A DNA stretch of 64,000 nt from Hallerella sp963629575 (GTDB lineage: Bacteria; Fibrobacterota; Fibrobacteria; Fibrobacterales; Fibrobacteraceae): NCBI GenBank assembly GCA_963629575.1, contig CAVGIM010000007.1, positions 1-64,000 of the forward strand. Direction: 5' to 3'. The notes beneath the pieces are model-generated. The model was not told the origin of the DNA. It did no database searches and saw only the letters and a program-made list of their open reading frames with translations. Of this stretch, positions 52,443 to 62,012 are shown piece after piece; position 1 is the first letter of the stretch, and each line of letters begins with the position of its first letter. Both the position numbers and the translations under genes were made by a program.

Positions 52443-54686
52443 TTATTCGTCCAGGAACTTCAAGAACCTGTCATAAGGTCCCGGTAGCCTTGCTTCGGGA
52501 CTTTTTTCTGTCTCTACGCCGTCGTTCAATCTGTCCGCAATGAACTTGCAAAGACGCGTGTAGCGGTGCTGCGTCCTGTTGTTTCGAATCGCTTCGTCCA
52601 GGGCTCCGTTCCCCGACAATACCCAGACATGTCCCTTGGCCCGCGTAATTCCCGTATAGATCAGGTTTCTCTGCAACATGCGGTAGTGCGAAGAATCCAG
52701 GACAATGACAACCGCCGGATATTCGCTTCCCTGGCTTTTATGGATGGTGCAGGCGTAGGCGAGGGCGAGTTCTTCGAGTTCGTCGGATTCGTAGCCGACC
52801 AGGTGCCCTTCGAAATCCACGGTGATTTTTTGCGCATCCTTTTCGATCGCGATAATCTTTCCGACGTCCCCGTTGAAGACGTTCTTTTCGTAATTGTTTC
52901 GAATCTGCATCACGCGGTCTCCCCGTTTCCAGGAGATTCCCCGCGAATCGAAACCTTTTGGCGCACGGTTCAAGAGATTTTGCAAAAAGTTGTTCAGTTC
53001 GATAGTCCCAAGCGGCCCTTTGTGCATCGGGACAAGAACCTGCAAGTCTCCGGAGCGCGTCCTGAAGAGCGAAGGAATCTCTTGCGTGACGATTTCCGAC
53101 AGCAGATCCAACGCATTGTCCGGATCTTCGAACGGAACATAGTGAAAATTGTTCCCTTCCAGCGGAACGGGCTTTATCCCCTGGTTGATGAGCGTCGCTT
53201 TCTCGGCGATGTCGTTTCCGCCTGCCTGTCGAAAGATCTTTTCCAGGCGAATGCCCGGAATCTGCGGAACGGAAAGAAGGTCGCAAAGCACGTTTCCCGG
53301 TCCGATGCTCGGCAGCTGGTCCTTGTCTCCGATGAGAATTAGGCGTGTATGTTCCGGGAGCGCCTTCATCAGCCCTGCGCAAAGCCAGGAATCGACCATG
53401 CTGAATTCATCGACGACGAGAATTCCCGTTTCAATCGGAAAATTTTCGTTGCGCACGAACTTTCGCGATTCCGGGTCGATTTCCAGCAGGCGGTGCAAGG
53501 TCTTTGCCGTGTGCCCGGTGACGTCCTGCATCCGCTTCGCGGCGCGTCCCGTGGGAGCTGCGAGCGTAACGTCAATTTCCCTTTTTTCCGCCAGCGCGAG
53601 AATTCCCTTGAGAAGAGTTGTCTTTCCCGTGCCGGGGCCTCCCGTAACAATGAAAATCTTGCTTTGAAGCGCGCGGACGATTCCCGCCTTTTGGATTGGG
53701 TCGTAAGAAAATCCCTGTTCCCTTTCGAAATCCGACAGGGATTTTTCCAACTTCTGGGCGTCTTCGGCGTTTGATCCTTCCGAAGGGGAAACCCTTTTGG
53801 CGACAAAGTCCGCGATGAATGATTCCGCATGGACTAGGCTCGGAATGGCGATGCCGCTTTCGTCGCGGACCAGCCGGTTCTGTTTTAGAAGACGTTCGAG
53901 TACAAGGATGACGTTCCCGGCTTCGTCGTCGGATTCAATGGGAAGCCGAAGCTCCCTGATGGCGTTCTGCAGCAGGACGTCTTGTGGTAGAAAAGTGTGC
54001 CCTTCCCCGGAAGACGCCTTGAATATCGTGTAGCAAATGCCCGCTTCGAGGCGCGCCTCGTTCCATTCGGAAATTCCGACCTTGCGCGCGATTTCGTCTG
54101 CCTTGACAAATCCGATTCCCCAGATTTCTTCGCAGAGAATGTAGGGGTTTTCGGAAAGAATTCGAATGGTGTCTGTCGAATACTGTCTCCACAGGCGCAA
54201 GGCGACGCTTCCGGTAATTCCATGCCCGTAAAGGAAGAGCATCGTTTCGCGGCTTTCGCGCATCTGCTTCCAGTCGTGCAGAAACTGCGTCACCTTCTTT
54301 CCCGAAAATCCCTTGATCTTCTTCTTGGCGAGCCGGTCTCCGTCGCCATCGAGGATGGAAACGAGGTCCGCGCCGAAGGTTTCGACCAGTCTCTTGGCTG
54401 TCGCAGGACCTATCCCCTTGAAAAATCCCCCGGAAAGATAGGCGACAAGCCCCTCGCCGCTTGTCGGGAAAACGGTCTCGCTCTTGGCGCAGACGAACTG
54501 CCTTCCGTATTTCGGATGCGTTTTCCATTCCCCTTCCATTCGCAGTGTCTCGCCGGCGGAAAGCTCGGGAAACGTTCCGGTGACGGTGACCGGCCGCTCT
54601 TCTCCGGAGACGACAAACCTTAACACCGAAAATCCGTTTGCGCTGTTTCGGAAAGTGATGTTCTTGAGAGTTCCTTCGATTTGCAT
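52443..54686 (-). CDS. recD2: ATP-dependent RecD2-like DNA helicase
   Basis: This is a superfamily 1 5'-3' helicase acting without RecBC. The N-terminal domain (1-330) contains helix-hairpin-helix repeats (GGFFKGIGPATAKRLVE, IWGIGFVKADEIA). Motifs include Walker A GGPGTGKTTLLK (349-360), APTGRAAKRM and Walker B VVDEFSMVDS (about 424-433), and the C-terminal AYACTIHKSQGSEYP. 747 residues, normal for RecD2. Confidence 0.94.
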   Translation of the reverse strand: MQIEGTLKNITFRNSANGFSVLRFVVSGEERPVTVTGTFPELSAGETLRMEGEWKTHPKYGRQFVCAKSETVFPTSGEGLVAYLSGGFFKGIGPATAKRLVETFGADLVSILDGDGDRLAKKKIKGFSGKKVTQFLHDWKQMRESRETMLFLYGHGITGSVALRLWRQYSTDTIRILSENPYILCEEIWGIGFVKADEIARKVGISEWNEARLEAGICYTIFKASSGEGHTFLPQDVLLQNAIRELRLPIESDDEAGNVILVLERLLKQNRLVRDESGIAIPSLVHAESFIADFVAKRVSPSEGSNAEDAQKLEKSLSDFEREQGFSYDPIQKAGIVRALQSKIFIVTGGPGTGKTTLLKGILALAEKREIDVTLAAPTGRAAKRMQDVTGHTAKTLHRLLEIDPESRKFVRNENFPIETGILVVDEFSMVDSWLCAGLMKALPEHTRLILIGDKDQLPSIGPGNVLCDLLSVPQIPGIRLEKIFRQAGGNDIAEKATLINQGIKPVPLEGNNFHYVPFEDPDNALDLLSEIVTQEIPSLFRTRSGDLQVLVPMHKGPLGTIELNNFLQNLLNRAPKGFDSRGISWKRGDRVMQIRNNYEKNVFNGDVGKIIAIEKDAQKITVDFEGHLVGYESDELEELALAYACTIHKSQGSEYPAVVIVLDSSHYRMLQRNLIYTGITRAKGHVWVLSGNGALDEAIRNNRTQHRYTRLCKFIADRLNDGVETEKSPEARLPGPYDRFLKFLDE

Positions 54687-54702
54687 GGGTTTTTAAAATT
54701 CA

Positions 54703-54729
54703 AAAGGAATGCGTGTGCGGCATTCCTTT
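54703..54729 (-). terminator. Rho-independent terminator of the small ribosome-associated gene
   Basis: A 10-bp stem AAAGGAATGC and its complement (54703-54712 with 54720-54729), 7-base loop. The following bases on the - strand are T-rich (TTGAATTTTAAAA). Confidence 0.65.
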
Positions 54730-54757
54730 CCCGTTGTCTTAAAAAGAACCCGGCTGA

Positions 54758-54853
54758 TTAGCGGATCTTCTTTTTCTGGCGATCACGACGACGACGTTTC
54801 TTCCGCTTGTGAGTCGCAATCTTCTTACGCTTTCTTTTCTTTCCGCAAGGCAT
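54758..54853 (-). CDS. AURKAIP1/COX24-domain small basic protein (ribosome-associated)
   Basis: 31 residues, nearly all Lys and Arg, starting MPCGKKRKRKKIATHKRKKR. This matches the short bacterial AURKAIP1/COX24-domain proteins related to the mitochondrial small-subunit protein mS38, which bind the small ribosomal subunit. GGAG lies about 10 bases upstream of the ATG at 54853. Monocistronic, with its own terminator. Too short for most gene finders. Confidence 0.85.
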   Translation of the reverse strand: MPCGKKRKRKKIATHKRKKRRRRDRQKKKIR

Positions 54854-55075
54854 GAGATTATCTCCAAAAAAGGTTAAACTTCTGTTTGTATGGACTAAAA
54901 AGAGAAAATTTTGGACATTTTGTCAAGGGGGAAGTTAGCGGGTGGAGGCGTTTCTCGTTTTTTGCCCGAAAAAACGAGAAAAAGCGTACAGAAACGCTTT
55001 TCGAAACGCCGTTTTCATGCCGGACAAAGGGGAGAGCGGGGGATGGGACCTGGAAAATTCTAGATTTTTCCCGTT

Positions 55076-56089
55076 ATGAAGGCTTACATTCTCCGCAGGC
55101 TTCTGTTGATGATTCCCACGCTGCTCGGAATCTCGATTGTCTGCTTTGCCCTGGTCCAGCTGATTCCGGGCGGACCTGTCGAGGAGATGATAGCAAAGGT
55201 CCAGGCCGCCTCCGCGCATGGTGGAGCTTCCGCTTCCCGGTCGATTTCTCCGGAACAGATTGCACAGATTCAAAGCTATTTCGGTTTCGACAAGCCGGCG
55301 TGGAAGCGCTATCTCGTTTGGCTGTGGAATATTTTTCATCTGGATCTGGGAACCTCCTACACTTACGGACTCCCGGTGTGGAACGTGATTTCTTCGAGAT
55401 TTCCCGTCTCCCTGGCCTTTGGCCTGACTTCGTTTTTCCTGAGCTACCTGGTCTGCGTTCCTCTCGGACTCGCGAAAGCGGTAAGGAACAATTCCCTGTT
55501 CGACAAGATTTCGTCGATGGCTATCTTTTCCGGCTACGTGATGCCCGGCTATGCGCTCGGAATCTTGCTGATTATTTTTTTTGCGGGAGGTTCCTTTCTG
55601 GACATCTTCCCGCTCGGCGGAATCGTTTCCGAAAATTTCGAAGAGCTTTCCCTAGGCGGAAAGATCGGGGATGTTCTTTTGCACTGGACGCTCCCGATGC
55701 TCTGCTACATGATAGGCGAATTTGCCTTTCTGACGTTTTTGATGAAAAACAGCGTTCTCGAGGAATTGGGACGGGAATACATGCGGACGGCTCTTGCCAA
55801 GGGACTTTCCTTTCGGGAGGCTCTGGTGCGTCATGCGCTCCGAAACGCCCTGATCCCAATCGTTACGCGGCTTTCCGAAGTCTTTTCGCTTCTCTTTGCC
55901 GGCGCGCTTCTTATCGAGAAGGTCTTTGACATCGACGGCATGGGGCTTCTCTACTATAATTCGATGGTGAATCGCGATTACAACGTGGTGATGGGAATCA
56001 TTTTGCTTTCCAGCGTTCTCGCGATGCTAGGGAGGCTTTTCAGCGACATTCTCTATACCTGGGTAGATCCGCGGATCCGGTTTGAATAG
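55076..56089 (+). CDS. ABC transporter permease, DppB/YejB type
   Basis: This is an inner-membrane permease of a peptide-type ABC importer. About six helices; the N-terminal YILRRLLLMIPTLLGISI is typical of the DppB family, and the EAA-like loop is REYMRTALAKGLSFREALVRHALRN. 337 residues. It is the first gene of a three-gene unit; the next permease starts 3 bases after its stop. The large first periplasmic loop is closer to YejB than DppB. Confidence 0.9.
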   Translation: MKAYILRRLLLMIPTLLGISIVCFALVQLIPGGPVEEMIAKVQAASAHGGASASRSISPEQIAQIQSYFGFDKPAWKRYLVWLWNIFHLDLGTSYTYGLPVWNVISSRFPVSLAFGLTSFFLSYLVCVPLGLAKAVRNNSLFDKISSMAIFSGYVMPGYALGILLIIFFAGGSFLDIFPLGGIVSENFEELSLGGKIGDVLLHWTLPMLCYMIGEFAFLTFLMKNSVLEELGREYMRTALAKGLSFREALVRHALRNALIPIVTRLSEVFSLLFAGALLIEKVFDIDGMGLLYYNSMVNRDYNVVMGIILLSSVLAMLGRLFSDILYTWVDPRIRFE

Positions 56090-56092
56090 ATT

Positions 56093-57130
56093 ATGATATT
56101 CCTTTCCCCCGAAATGAAGAAGAAATGGAATCGCTTCCGGAAAAACAGACTGGCGTTTCGCTCGTTTTGCGTCTTGGCTGTCGCCTATGCGCTCTCCCTC
56201 CTTTCTCCGTGGCTTGTAAACGATGAACCGCTTCTCTTGCGCTTTGAAGGGAAAACCTATTTCCCGGCCTTCGTCACCTATTCGGAAAGGGATTTTGGCG
56301 GCGCTTACCAAACGGAACCGGACTATCCGATGTTTCTCCGCGAAGCGAGAGAGGAGGGAAAAAGCGTCTGGGCCTTGATGCCGCCGATAGCCAAGGATCC
56401 ACTCAAGGCGGACCTTTCCCTAGACGGAACGCCGCCCTTCGCGCCTAGCCGCTTGCATGTGCTCGGGACCGATGCGAACGGGCGCGACGTGCTCTCGAGG
56501 CTCATCCACGGGTTTCGAATCTGCATGAGCTTTAGCCTGCTTCTGACTTTTCTCGGAACTTTTCTAGGAATTGTCGTGGGAGGCATCCAGGGATATCTAG
56601 GTGGCAAGTGGGACATCTTGATGCAGCGCGGCATCGAAATCTGGTCGTCTCTCCCGTTTCTCTATGTAGTCATTCTCGTCGGTTCGATTTACGGACGGAG
56701 CTTTTTCATGCTAATCGTCGTCATGGCGATTTTCAACTGGGTATCGCTCAGCTACTATATGCGCGCGGAATATCTAAAACTGCGATCTCTGCAATATGTT
56801 CGGGCAGCGAAGGCTCTTGGGTTCGGGCACTTGCACATCTTCTTTCGGGAAATTTTTCCCAATGCGCTCACTCCGGTGATTTCCCTTTTTCCGTTTACGC
56901 TTATCGGCGGAATCGGCAGCCTGACATCGCTGGATTTTTTGGGCTTTGGCCTAGAACCTCCGACGCCTTCCTGGGGCGAGCTGATGAGCCAGGGTCTCAA
57001 CAATCTCTATGCTCCCTGGATTTCCGTGAGCACGGTCCTTGCGCTTTTTGTCACGCTCCTGCTCACGACATTTGTCGGCGAAGGGGTACGCGACGCGATG
57101 GATCCGAAATCGGGAGACAGCTATGAATGA
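56093..57130 (+). CDS. ABC transporter permease, DppC/YejE type
   Basis: This is the second permease. A long loop after the first helix (about residues 45-130, with FGGAYQTEPDYPMF) is like YejE, then HVLGTDANGRDVLSRLIHG and the EAA loop SLQYVRAAKALGFGHLHIFF are conserved. 345 residues. It overlaps the ATPase start by 8 bases. Confidence 0.9.
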   Translation: MIFLSPEMKKKWNRFRKNRLAFRSFCVLAVAYALSLLSPWLVNDEPLLLRFEGKTYFPAFVTYSERDFGGAYQTEPDYPMFLREAREEGKSVWALMPPIAKDPLKADLSLDGTPPFAPSRLHVLGTDANGRDVLSRLIHGFRICMSFSLLLTFLGTFLGIVVGGIQGYLGGKWDILMQRGIEIWSSLPFLYVVILVGSIYGRSFFMLIVVMAIFNWVSLSYYMRAEYLKLRSLQYVRAAKALGFGHLHIFFREIFPNALTPVISLFPFTLIGGIGSLTSLDFLGFGLEPPTPSWGELMSQGLNNLYAPWISVSTVLALFVTLLLTTFVGEGVRDAMDPKSGDSYE

Positions 57131-58079
57131 TGTAATTCTCTCGGTCCGGGATCTTTCGGTCGCTTTCGGGAAAGGTTCCGCTGTCCAGGTGACGGACAAG
57201 GTCTCGTTTGACATTGGCGAGGGCGAGTTCTTTGCGCTTGTCGGGGAATCGGGTTGTGGAAAAAGCGTTACGGCGATGAGCCTTGTCGGCCTTTTGCCAA
57301 AACCATCCGCCAAGGTCGTTTCGGGAAGCGCGTTCCTTGAAAACGTGGACTTGTTGAAGCTTTCCGCTACCGAACGGCAAAAAATTCGCGGTCATCGGAT
57401 TTCCGTAATTTTCCAGGAGCCGATGCAGGCGCTAGATCCGGTTCGAACCATTCGAAGCCAGTTGCGGGAAGCCTTGCCGGAATGTAGCGAAAAGGAAGCG
57501 CTGCAAAGAATTTGTGAAGGGCTCGCGTCGGCGGGATTTTCTGACACGGGGCGCATTCTTTCCGCCTATCCTTGCGAAATGAGCGGTGGAATGCTCCAAC
57601 GCGTTTGCATTGTCATGGCGCTTCTTCCCAAACCGAAACTGATTATCGCCGACGAACCGACGACCGCCCTGGACGTGACCGTGCAGGCGATGGTTCTCCA
57701 GGTTTTAAAAGACATGGCGCGCCAATCCAGAACGGCGGTCCTCCTGATTACGCACAATATGGGAATCGTCGCCCAATACACCAAGCGGGTCGCTGTGATG
57801 TATGCGGGGAGAATCATGGAAAGCGGTCCGAGCCGCGATGTCATCCTGTCTCCGATGCACCCTTACACACAGGGACTCATTGCCGCGATTCCCAAAGGCC
57901 TCTCCGACATTTCCAGAATGGAACCCATCCCCGGAAGCGTTCCCGCTCCATCGGAATTTGTCGAAGGTTGTCGATTTGCCGCCAGGTGTCGGTTTGCCGA
58001 AGAACGGTGCGCGGGAAATCCTCCGCGAATCGGAGACGAACGGCATTTTGCGTATTGCTTCAAAAATGAAATCCGATAG
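57123..58079 (+). CDS. ABC transporter ATP-binding protein, DppD/OppD type
   Basis: It drives the transporter above. Walker A GESGCGKS (41-48), signature MSGGMLQR (153-160), Walker B LIIADEP (about 173-179), and the C-terminal OppD-type tail with four Cys (GCRFAARCRFAEERC plus a later YC). 318 residues. I start at 57123, overlapping the permease stop. The usual second ATPase (DppF) and a substrate-binding protein are absent next to it. Its last 20 bases overlap the converging OM gene. Confidence 0.9.
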   Translation: MNDVILSVRDLSVAFGKGSAVQVTDKVSFDIGEGEFFALVGESGCGKSVTAMSLVGLLPKPSAKVVSGSAFLENVDLLKLSATERQKIRGHRISVIFQEPMQALDPVRTIRSQLREALPECSEKEALQRICEGLASAGFSDTGRILSAYPCEMSGGMLQRVCIVMALLPKPKLIIADEPTTALDVTVQAMVLQVLKDMARQSRTAVLLITHNMGIVAQYTKRVAVMYAGRIMESGPSRDVILSPMHPYTQGLIAAIPKGLSDISRMEPIPGSVPAPSEFVEGCRFAARCRFAEERCAGNPPRIGDERHFAYCFKNEIR

Positions 58080-59451
58080 AAAGGTCGAAAGCGAAGCCCG
58101 TTCTGAAAATCGAGGAACGGTCTTTTCTCTTCGATGAATTGTTCAGGTCGATGTCCTGGCTCTGGCCGTTTTCCGAGGTCTTTTCGAAATTCGTGACGAC
58201 AAGAAACGGAATGAACTGGTAAGAGTCCGCGGCGAGGAAAAGCTTTCGGTGTGGGGTTTTGAGGACAAGGGAGAGATTGGCGATGACTCCGGCGGTTTTA
58301 AGATTTCCCGTATAGTCCGTCGTTTGCGTCTTTCGTACAAAAATGGAAGTCGTCACCGATTCCAGTGACATGTCGAGGTTTCCTTGCGCATAAATGAAGT
58401 TAGTGGAAATCCCCGGTTGCACAAGAAAATTTCCAGGGTAGAAGGAAAAATCCTTCTCGGTCTTGAAGTACGACAGAAATCCGCGTGCTTTGCCAAACAG
58501 CCGGTAGTCTCGCTTGAAATAGGCGAACGAAAATGCCTGCAACAGGGAATAGTCCAGCATTCGGTTGGGGGCGAGAGTTTCGTGAAAGCGCGTCCTGTCA
58601 TGGGGAAAGGAACCTTGCAGCCATATCCCTCCCGCCTGGAGTTCGAGAAAATCGCTTTCCCAGGAAACGTCTAGTCCTTCCACATTCGCCTTGACGGGCA
58701 AGAAGGCAAAGCGCTTGGACTTGCCGTTTTCGGTTCGGATTCCGAAAAATCGGGAATTCAGGTTTGTCCAAAAAACGTCGGCGGAAACGGTTCCCCGGTC
58801 AAAGCGATACGCGTATTCGGAGCGTAACCGCAAAAGGGTCGAAGAATCCCGGATGGCGTAGGTGTCGTCCTTGATGGATTCCCGACGCGATTTCCAAAGG
58901 TTTCCGCTGACCAGGAAGGAATGTTTTTGCAGGCTGCTTCCCAAAAAAATTCCATGTCCTAAAAAATTTCCGCGATAGACCAGGTCCACCGTATCGAGAA
59001 CCGAGTTCTCGCTTTCGCTAGTCCACACTGTCCGAAATTTTCCGACAGAGAGACGGCCAAGCGTTACGCCAAGAAAGAACAGGGAGTCGGCTGCGTGGAT
59101 TTCCGAAACGGCATCGAAATGTCGAAAGTCGCGGCTTCCCGAAAAATTCGCGCCGAGAAGAATGTTCCGGAAGTTTCCCTGCAAGCCGAAGCGTGCGTCT
59201 TGAAACAGGGCGTCCGATTCCAGTTTCCAGGAATTTTCGAACGAGGCGCTTGCCCGGGATCGTCGGAGCGCGGCATGGACGAGAAGAAGGTCCGTTTGCA
59301 GGGAATCGGAAACTTGGCAGCCGGAGAGTTCGGCGTCCGCAAATTTTCCGTTCAACAAAAAAAGTCCGCGGCAGCGGACTCTTCCCGCTTCGCTCCAGTT
59401 GGCGAAAATGAAGGTCGCCAAAACCAGAACGCAGACGAGAAAGCTTTTCAT
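58060..59451 (-). CDS. Outer-membrane beta-barrel protein, unknown function
   Basis: 463 residues. Signal peptide (MKSFLVCVLVLATFIFA), then beta-rich sequence with aromatic strand ends, finishing FDLSIGFHF. Two Cys (about residues 27 and 45) may form a disulfide. It starts 15 bases after the large lipoprotein gene on the same strand, so both are likely co-transcribed. No family recognised. Confidence 0.62.
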   Translation of the reverse strand: MKSFLVCVLVLATFIFANWSEAGRVRCRGLFLLNGKFADAELSGCQVSDSLQTDLLLVHAALRRSRASASFENSWKLESDALFQDARFGLQGNFRNILLGANFSGSRDFRHFDAVSEIHAADSLFFLGVTLGRLSVGKFRTVWTSESENSVLDTVDLVYRGNFLGHGIFLGSSLQKHSFLVSGNLWKSRRESIKDDTYAIRDSSTLLRLRSEYAYRFDRGTVSADVFWTNLNSRFFGIRTENGKSKRFAFLPVKANVEGLDVSWESDFLELQAGGIWLQGSFPHDRTRFHETLAPNRMLDYSLLQAFSFAYFKRDYRLFGKARGFLSYFKTEKDFSFYPGNFLVQPGISTNFIYAQGNLDMSLESVTTSIFVRKTQTTDYTGNLKTAGVIANLSLVLKTPHRKLFLAADSYQFIPFLVVTNFEKTSENGQSQDIDLNNSSKRKDRSSIFRTGFAFDLSIGFHF

Positions 59452-59466
59452 GTGCGTTTTATCGCA

Positions 59467-61245
59467 CTAGCGGAGATTCGCAAGCAATACGGAAATCTTG
59501 TGCTGGTCCATGTCCGGGAAGACTCCTTGGAATGTGGGATCCGGGAAGATTACCGTACTTTCGATCAGGGAAACGAATTCATCCTTTTCTGCCCCGTTTT
59601 CTGCGAGAGTCAAGGCTTTCAGGTTGAAATCGGAGAAGGAAAGCGTCACCTTGCCGTCTTTATCCGTGAAGTTGAGCGGATTTGGTAAAATGTCCGCTCG
59701 GGTCGCCTTGAAACTTGTCGTGCCGCTTTCCGTCTTGCAAACGGAGGAATCCAGGGAGAACCAGGAAAGTTCCTCGTTGATGTCAAACCCTTTTTGAATG
59801 GCGTATTGGCAGCCATTCCAGTGAACGGAAGCATACCAGAAGTTGTCTTCGTCAACAGTGAAGTACATTTCGCTCAAGTCATTGCCAAAATCGCCATCGA
59901 CGATGGAGGTGTCCAGGGTTTCCTTCGCTTTTTCGAAAAGTACGTGCTCCGCATAGAGCGTGTAGAAGTCCGCATCGTATTCATCGGCGGAAATCCAGGA
60001 ATCATACTTGGAGTCTTTCTGCGCCTCTTTCCATGTATCGATCGGGTTCACCGTATGATAGGGAAGATACTGCTGGAATCCGTCCGTGAGTTCGAAGAAC
60101 TTTCGAACGTTGATCTGGACATCTTCGCCGTCGATGGAAACCGTGATGGTCCCATGAAGCGCAGTCTGGACCGAATCCAGGATGTTCAGGGTCTGCTCGA
60201 TTTCGTCGGCATGGAGATCGGACTCTTCGCCGTCTCCGACAAAGGGCGAAAGGCTGGTGTTTTTTCCTGACTTTGCCTGTTCGGTCAGATAGGCATAGCT
60301 GTCCTTCATGTTTTCGATCGCGCTGTCGAGAAGGTCCGGAATCGCCTTGTAGGAAGACTTCCAGGAATCCTTGACGGAAAGGAACGAGGAACTCGTTTCG
60401 AAAAGGGATATGGCGTGTTCTAGCGCTTCCTTGTCTTCGTCGGTCAACTCGGAGCCTTCATAGAAAAAGGATTCCCAGTTGAGGCTCGAAGTCAGCCAGT
60501 CGTAGGACCTGTCGAGCGATGCGTCGAGATCGTAGGATGCGACAACGGTGAGGAACGCCTTGAGCGCGTTCAGCGTGCCGACGGAAAGGGCGAGTTCTCC
60601 CTGCCCGAGGTAGATTTCCAGATCTTCCGTTTCGTAGGAGAATGTGTAATCCTTGGTCTGGCGGATATTGTTCAAGAGATAGATGGCGGAATCGATCGAG
60701 GGGAGAGCTGTGTTCGCGATGATTTCCTGGACGCGGTCGGTGATGAGCTTGTCATCGATGTCTTGCGTCTTTACCGCCGCCGTGATGGCTGTTCCCGCAA
60801 AGTTGTTACGGATGTTGAAAAGGGAGAAGATTTGCTCGTCGTCGCCATTTGCGAACGCCTTGTAGATGGTGCTTACGTCCTTGTTGCTTATCACGTTCAC
60901 CATTTGCGCGGCGGCAAGTCCCAGCTGGGCGTCGCAGCTGTTCGGGTAGCTTTCCAGGGCAGTCTTGAAAATGGTCTTCGCCTTTTCGGTTCGATTCTGC
61001 AACGCTTCGAGATCTTCGGGGGCGTTCGCGAGTCCAAAGGCAAACTGGACCAGGGAATCTGTCGCTTCGATCACCTGGGCGCTCAGAATCTTGTTTTCGA
61101 TGCTTTCGCAGGCACCGACTTCAATCTTGTCGATAGGGTTCGGATCGGAAGTCGAGCTCCCCGACGAAGAGGAATTGCTGTCGGAGCATGCCGAGAGCAG
61201 CAAGGCTATCGACGAAAGACATACCGCAGACGGAAACAATTTCAT
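59467..61245 (-). CDS. Large lipoprotein with helical repeat character
   Basis: 592 residues. Lipoprotein signal MKLFPSAVCLSSIALLLSAC (Cys20) and a Ser-rich linker typical of this genome. The body is helical and acidic; residues about 60-130 (TEKAKTIFKTALESYPNSCD, AQLGLAAAQM) look like a TPR unit. A C-terminal beta-rich part ends KISVLLANLR. The start at 61245 has GGAGAG upstream. It heads the unit with the OM barrel gene and may be its periplasmic or surface partner. Confidence 0.65.
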   Translation of the reverse strand: MKLFPSAVCLSSIALLLSACSDSNSSSSGSSTSDPNPIDKIEVGACESIENKILSAQVIEATDSLVQFAFGLANAPEDLEALQNRTEKAKTIFKTALESYPNSCDAQLGLAAAQMVNVISNKDVSTIYKAFANGDDEQIFSLFNIRNNFAGTAITAAVKTQDIDDKLITDRVQEIIANTALPSIDSAIYLLNNIRQTKDYTFSYETEDLEIYLGQGELALSVGTLNALKAFLTVVASYDLDASLDRSYDWLTSSLNWESFFYEGSELTDEDKEALEHAISLFETSSSFLSVKDSWKSSYKAIPDLLDSAIENMKDSYAYLTEQAKSGKNTSLSPFVGDGEESDLHADEIEQTLNILDSVQTALHGTITVSIDGEDVQINVRKFFELTDGFQQYLPYHTVNPIDTWKEAQKDSKYDSWISADEYDADFYTLYAEHVLFEKAKETLDTSIVDGDFGNDLSEMYFTVDEDNFWYASVHWNGCQYAIQKGFDINEELSWFSLDSSVCKTESGTTSFKATRADILPNPLNFTDKDGKVTLSFSDFNLKALTLAENGAEKDEFVSLIESTVIFPDPTFQGVFPDMDQHKISVLLANLR

Positions 61246-61388
61246 AAAACTCTCCAGAATGAATTGTTCCTTGAAATATAACAAAGGCCCTGGAGATTTT
61301 GCAAGTGACTTGGCGCATGTGGAATTTTCGTCAAATCGAGCGCTTGTTTTTCGAATTTAAGACTATATTGGAGAAAAAGGAGGTTTTC

Positions 61389-62012
61389 ATGACAGAAATT
61401 CAAGTTCCGTTTTCTTGCAAAAAGATCCGCGAAGATGCCCGGAGCGCTCTTGGAGGCAACTGGACTTTTGCCTGCATCGTTTTCGCCCTGTATGGAATTA
61501 CCGCGATCGTCGTTCAAATCCCTTTCGGGGATTCTTTTGCCAGCTGTCTGCTTTCGATACTCCTTTCCGTGCTCCAGTCCGTTCTGGTCATCGGCTTTTG
61601 CGCCTGTTTCCTGGACGTTGTCCGCAAAAAGCCGCTGTCCTGCTCCCGGCTTTTCCTCGGATACGCAAGTCTCCGATTTTTCGGGAAAACTTTCTGGACG
61701 GGCCTTCTCGCCTGGATTTTCATCTTTCTATGGACGCTGCTTCTCGTCGTCCCGGGAATCATCAAGGCGATTTCCTATTCTCTCGTTTACTTTATCCTGA
61801 TAGACAATCCCGAATATTCCGCAACCGAAGCGATTACAAAAAGTCGGGAAATGATGTATGGGCATAAATGGGAACTGTGCAGTCTTTTCTTCAGTTTTAT
61901 CGGCTGGTGGCTTCTCTGTGTCTTCACTTTCGGCATCGCGGCTATCTGGGTCACGCCGTATTTCATGACGGCCTTTGCCAAATTCTACGAGAACCTGAAG
62001 GGAAATGCGTAA
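61389..62012 (+). CDS. DUF975-family membrane protein
   Basis: 207 residues with four to six hydrophobic helices. The family pattern is seen: an N-terminal KKIREDARSALGGNW, WIFIFLWTLLLVVPGIIKAI, YSLVYFILIDNPEYSATEAI with KSREMMYGHKWELC, and a short C-terminal tail. Function unknown. The start at 61389 has GGAGG upstream. It overlaps vsr by 8 bases. Confidence 0.85.
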   Translation: MTEIQVPFSCKKIREDARSALGGNWTFACIVFALYGITAIVVQIPFGDSFASCLLSILLSVLQSVLVIGFCACFLDVVRKKPLSCSRLFLGYASLRFFGKTFWTGLLAWIFIFLWTLLLVVPGIIKAISYSLVYFILIDNPEYSATEAITKSREMMYGHKWELCSLFFSFIGWWLLCVFTFGIAAIWVTPYFMTAFAKFYENLKGNA

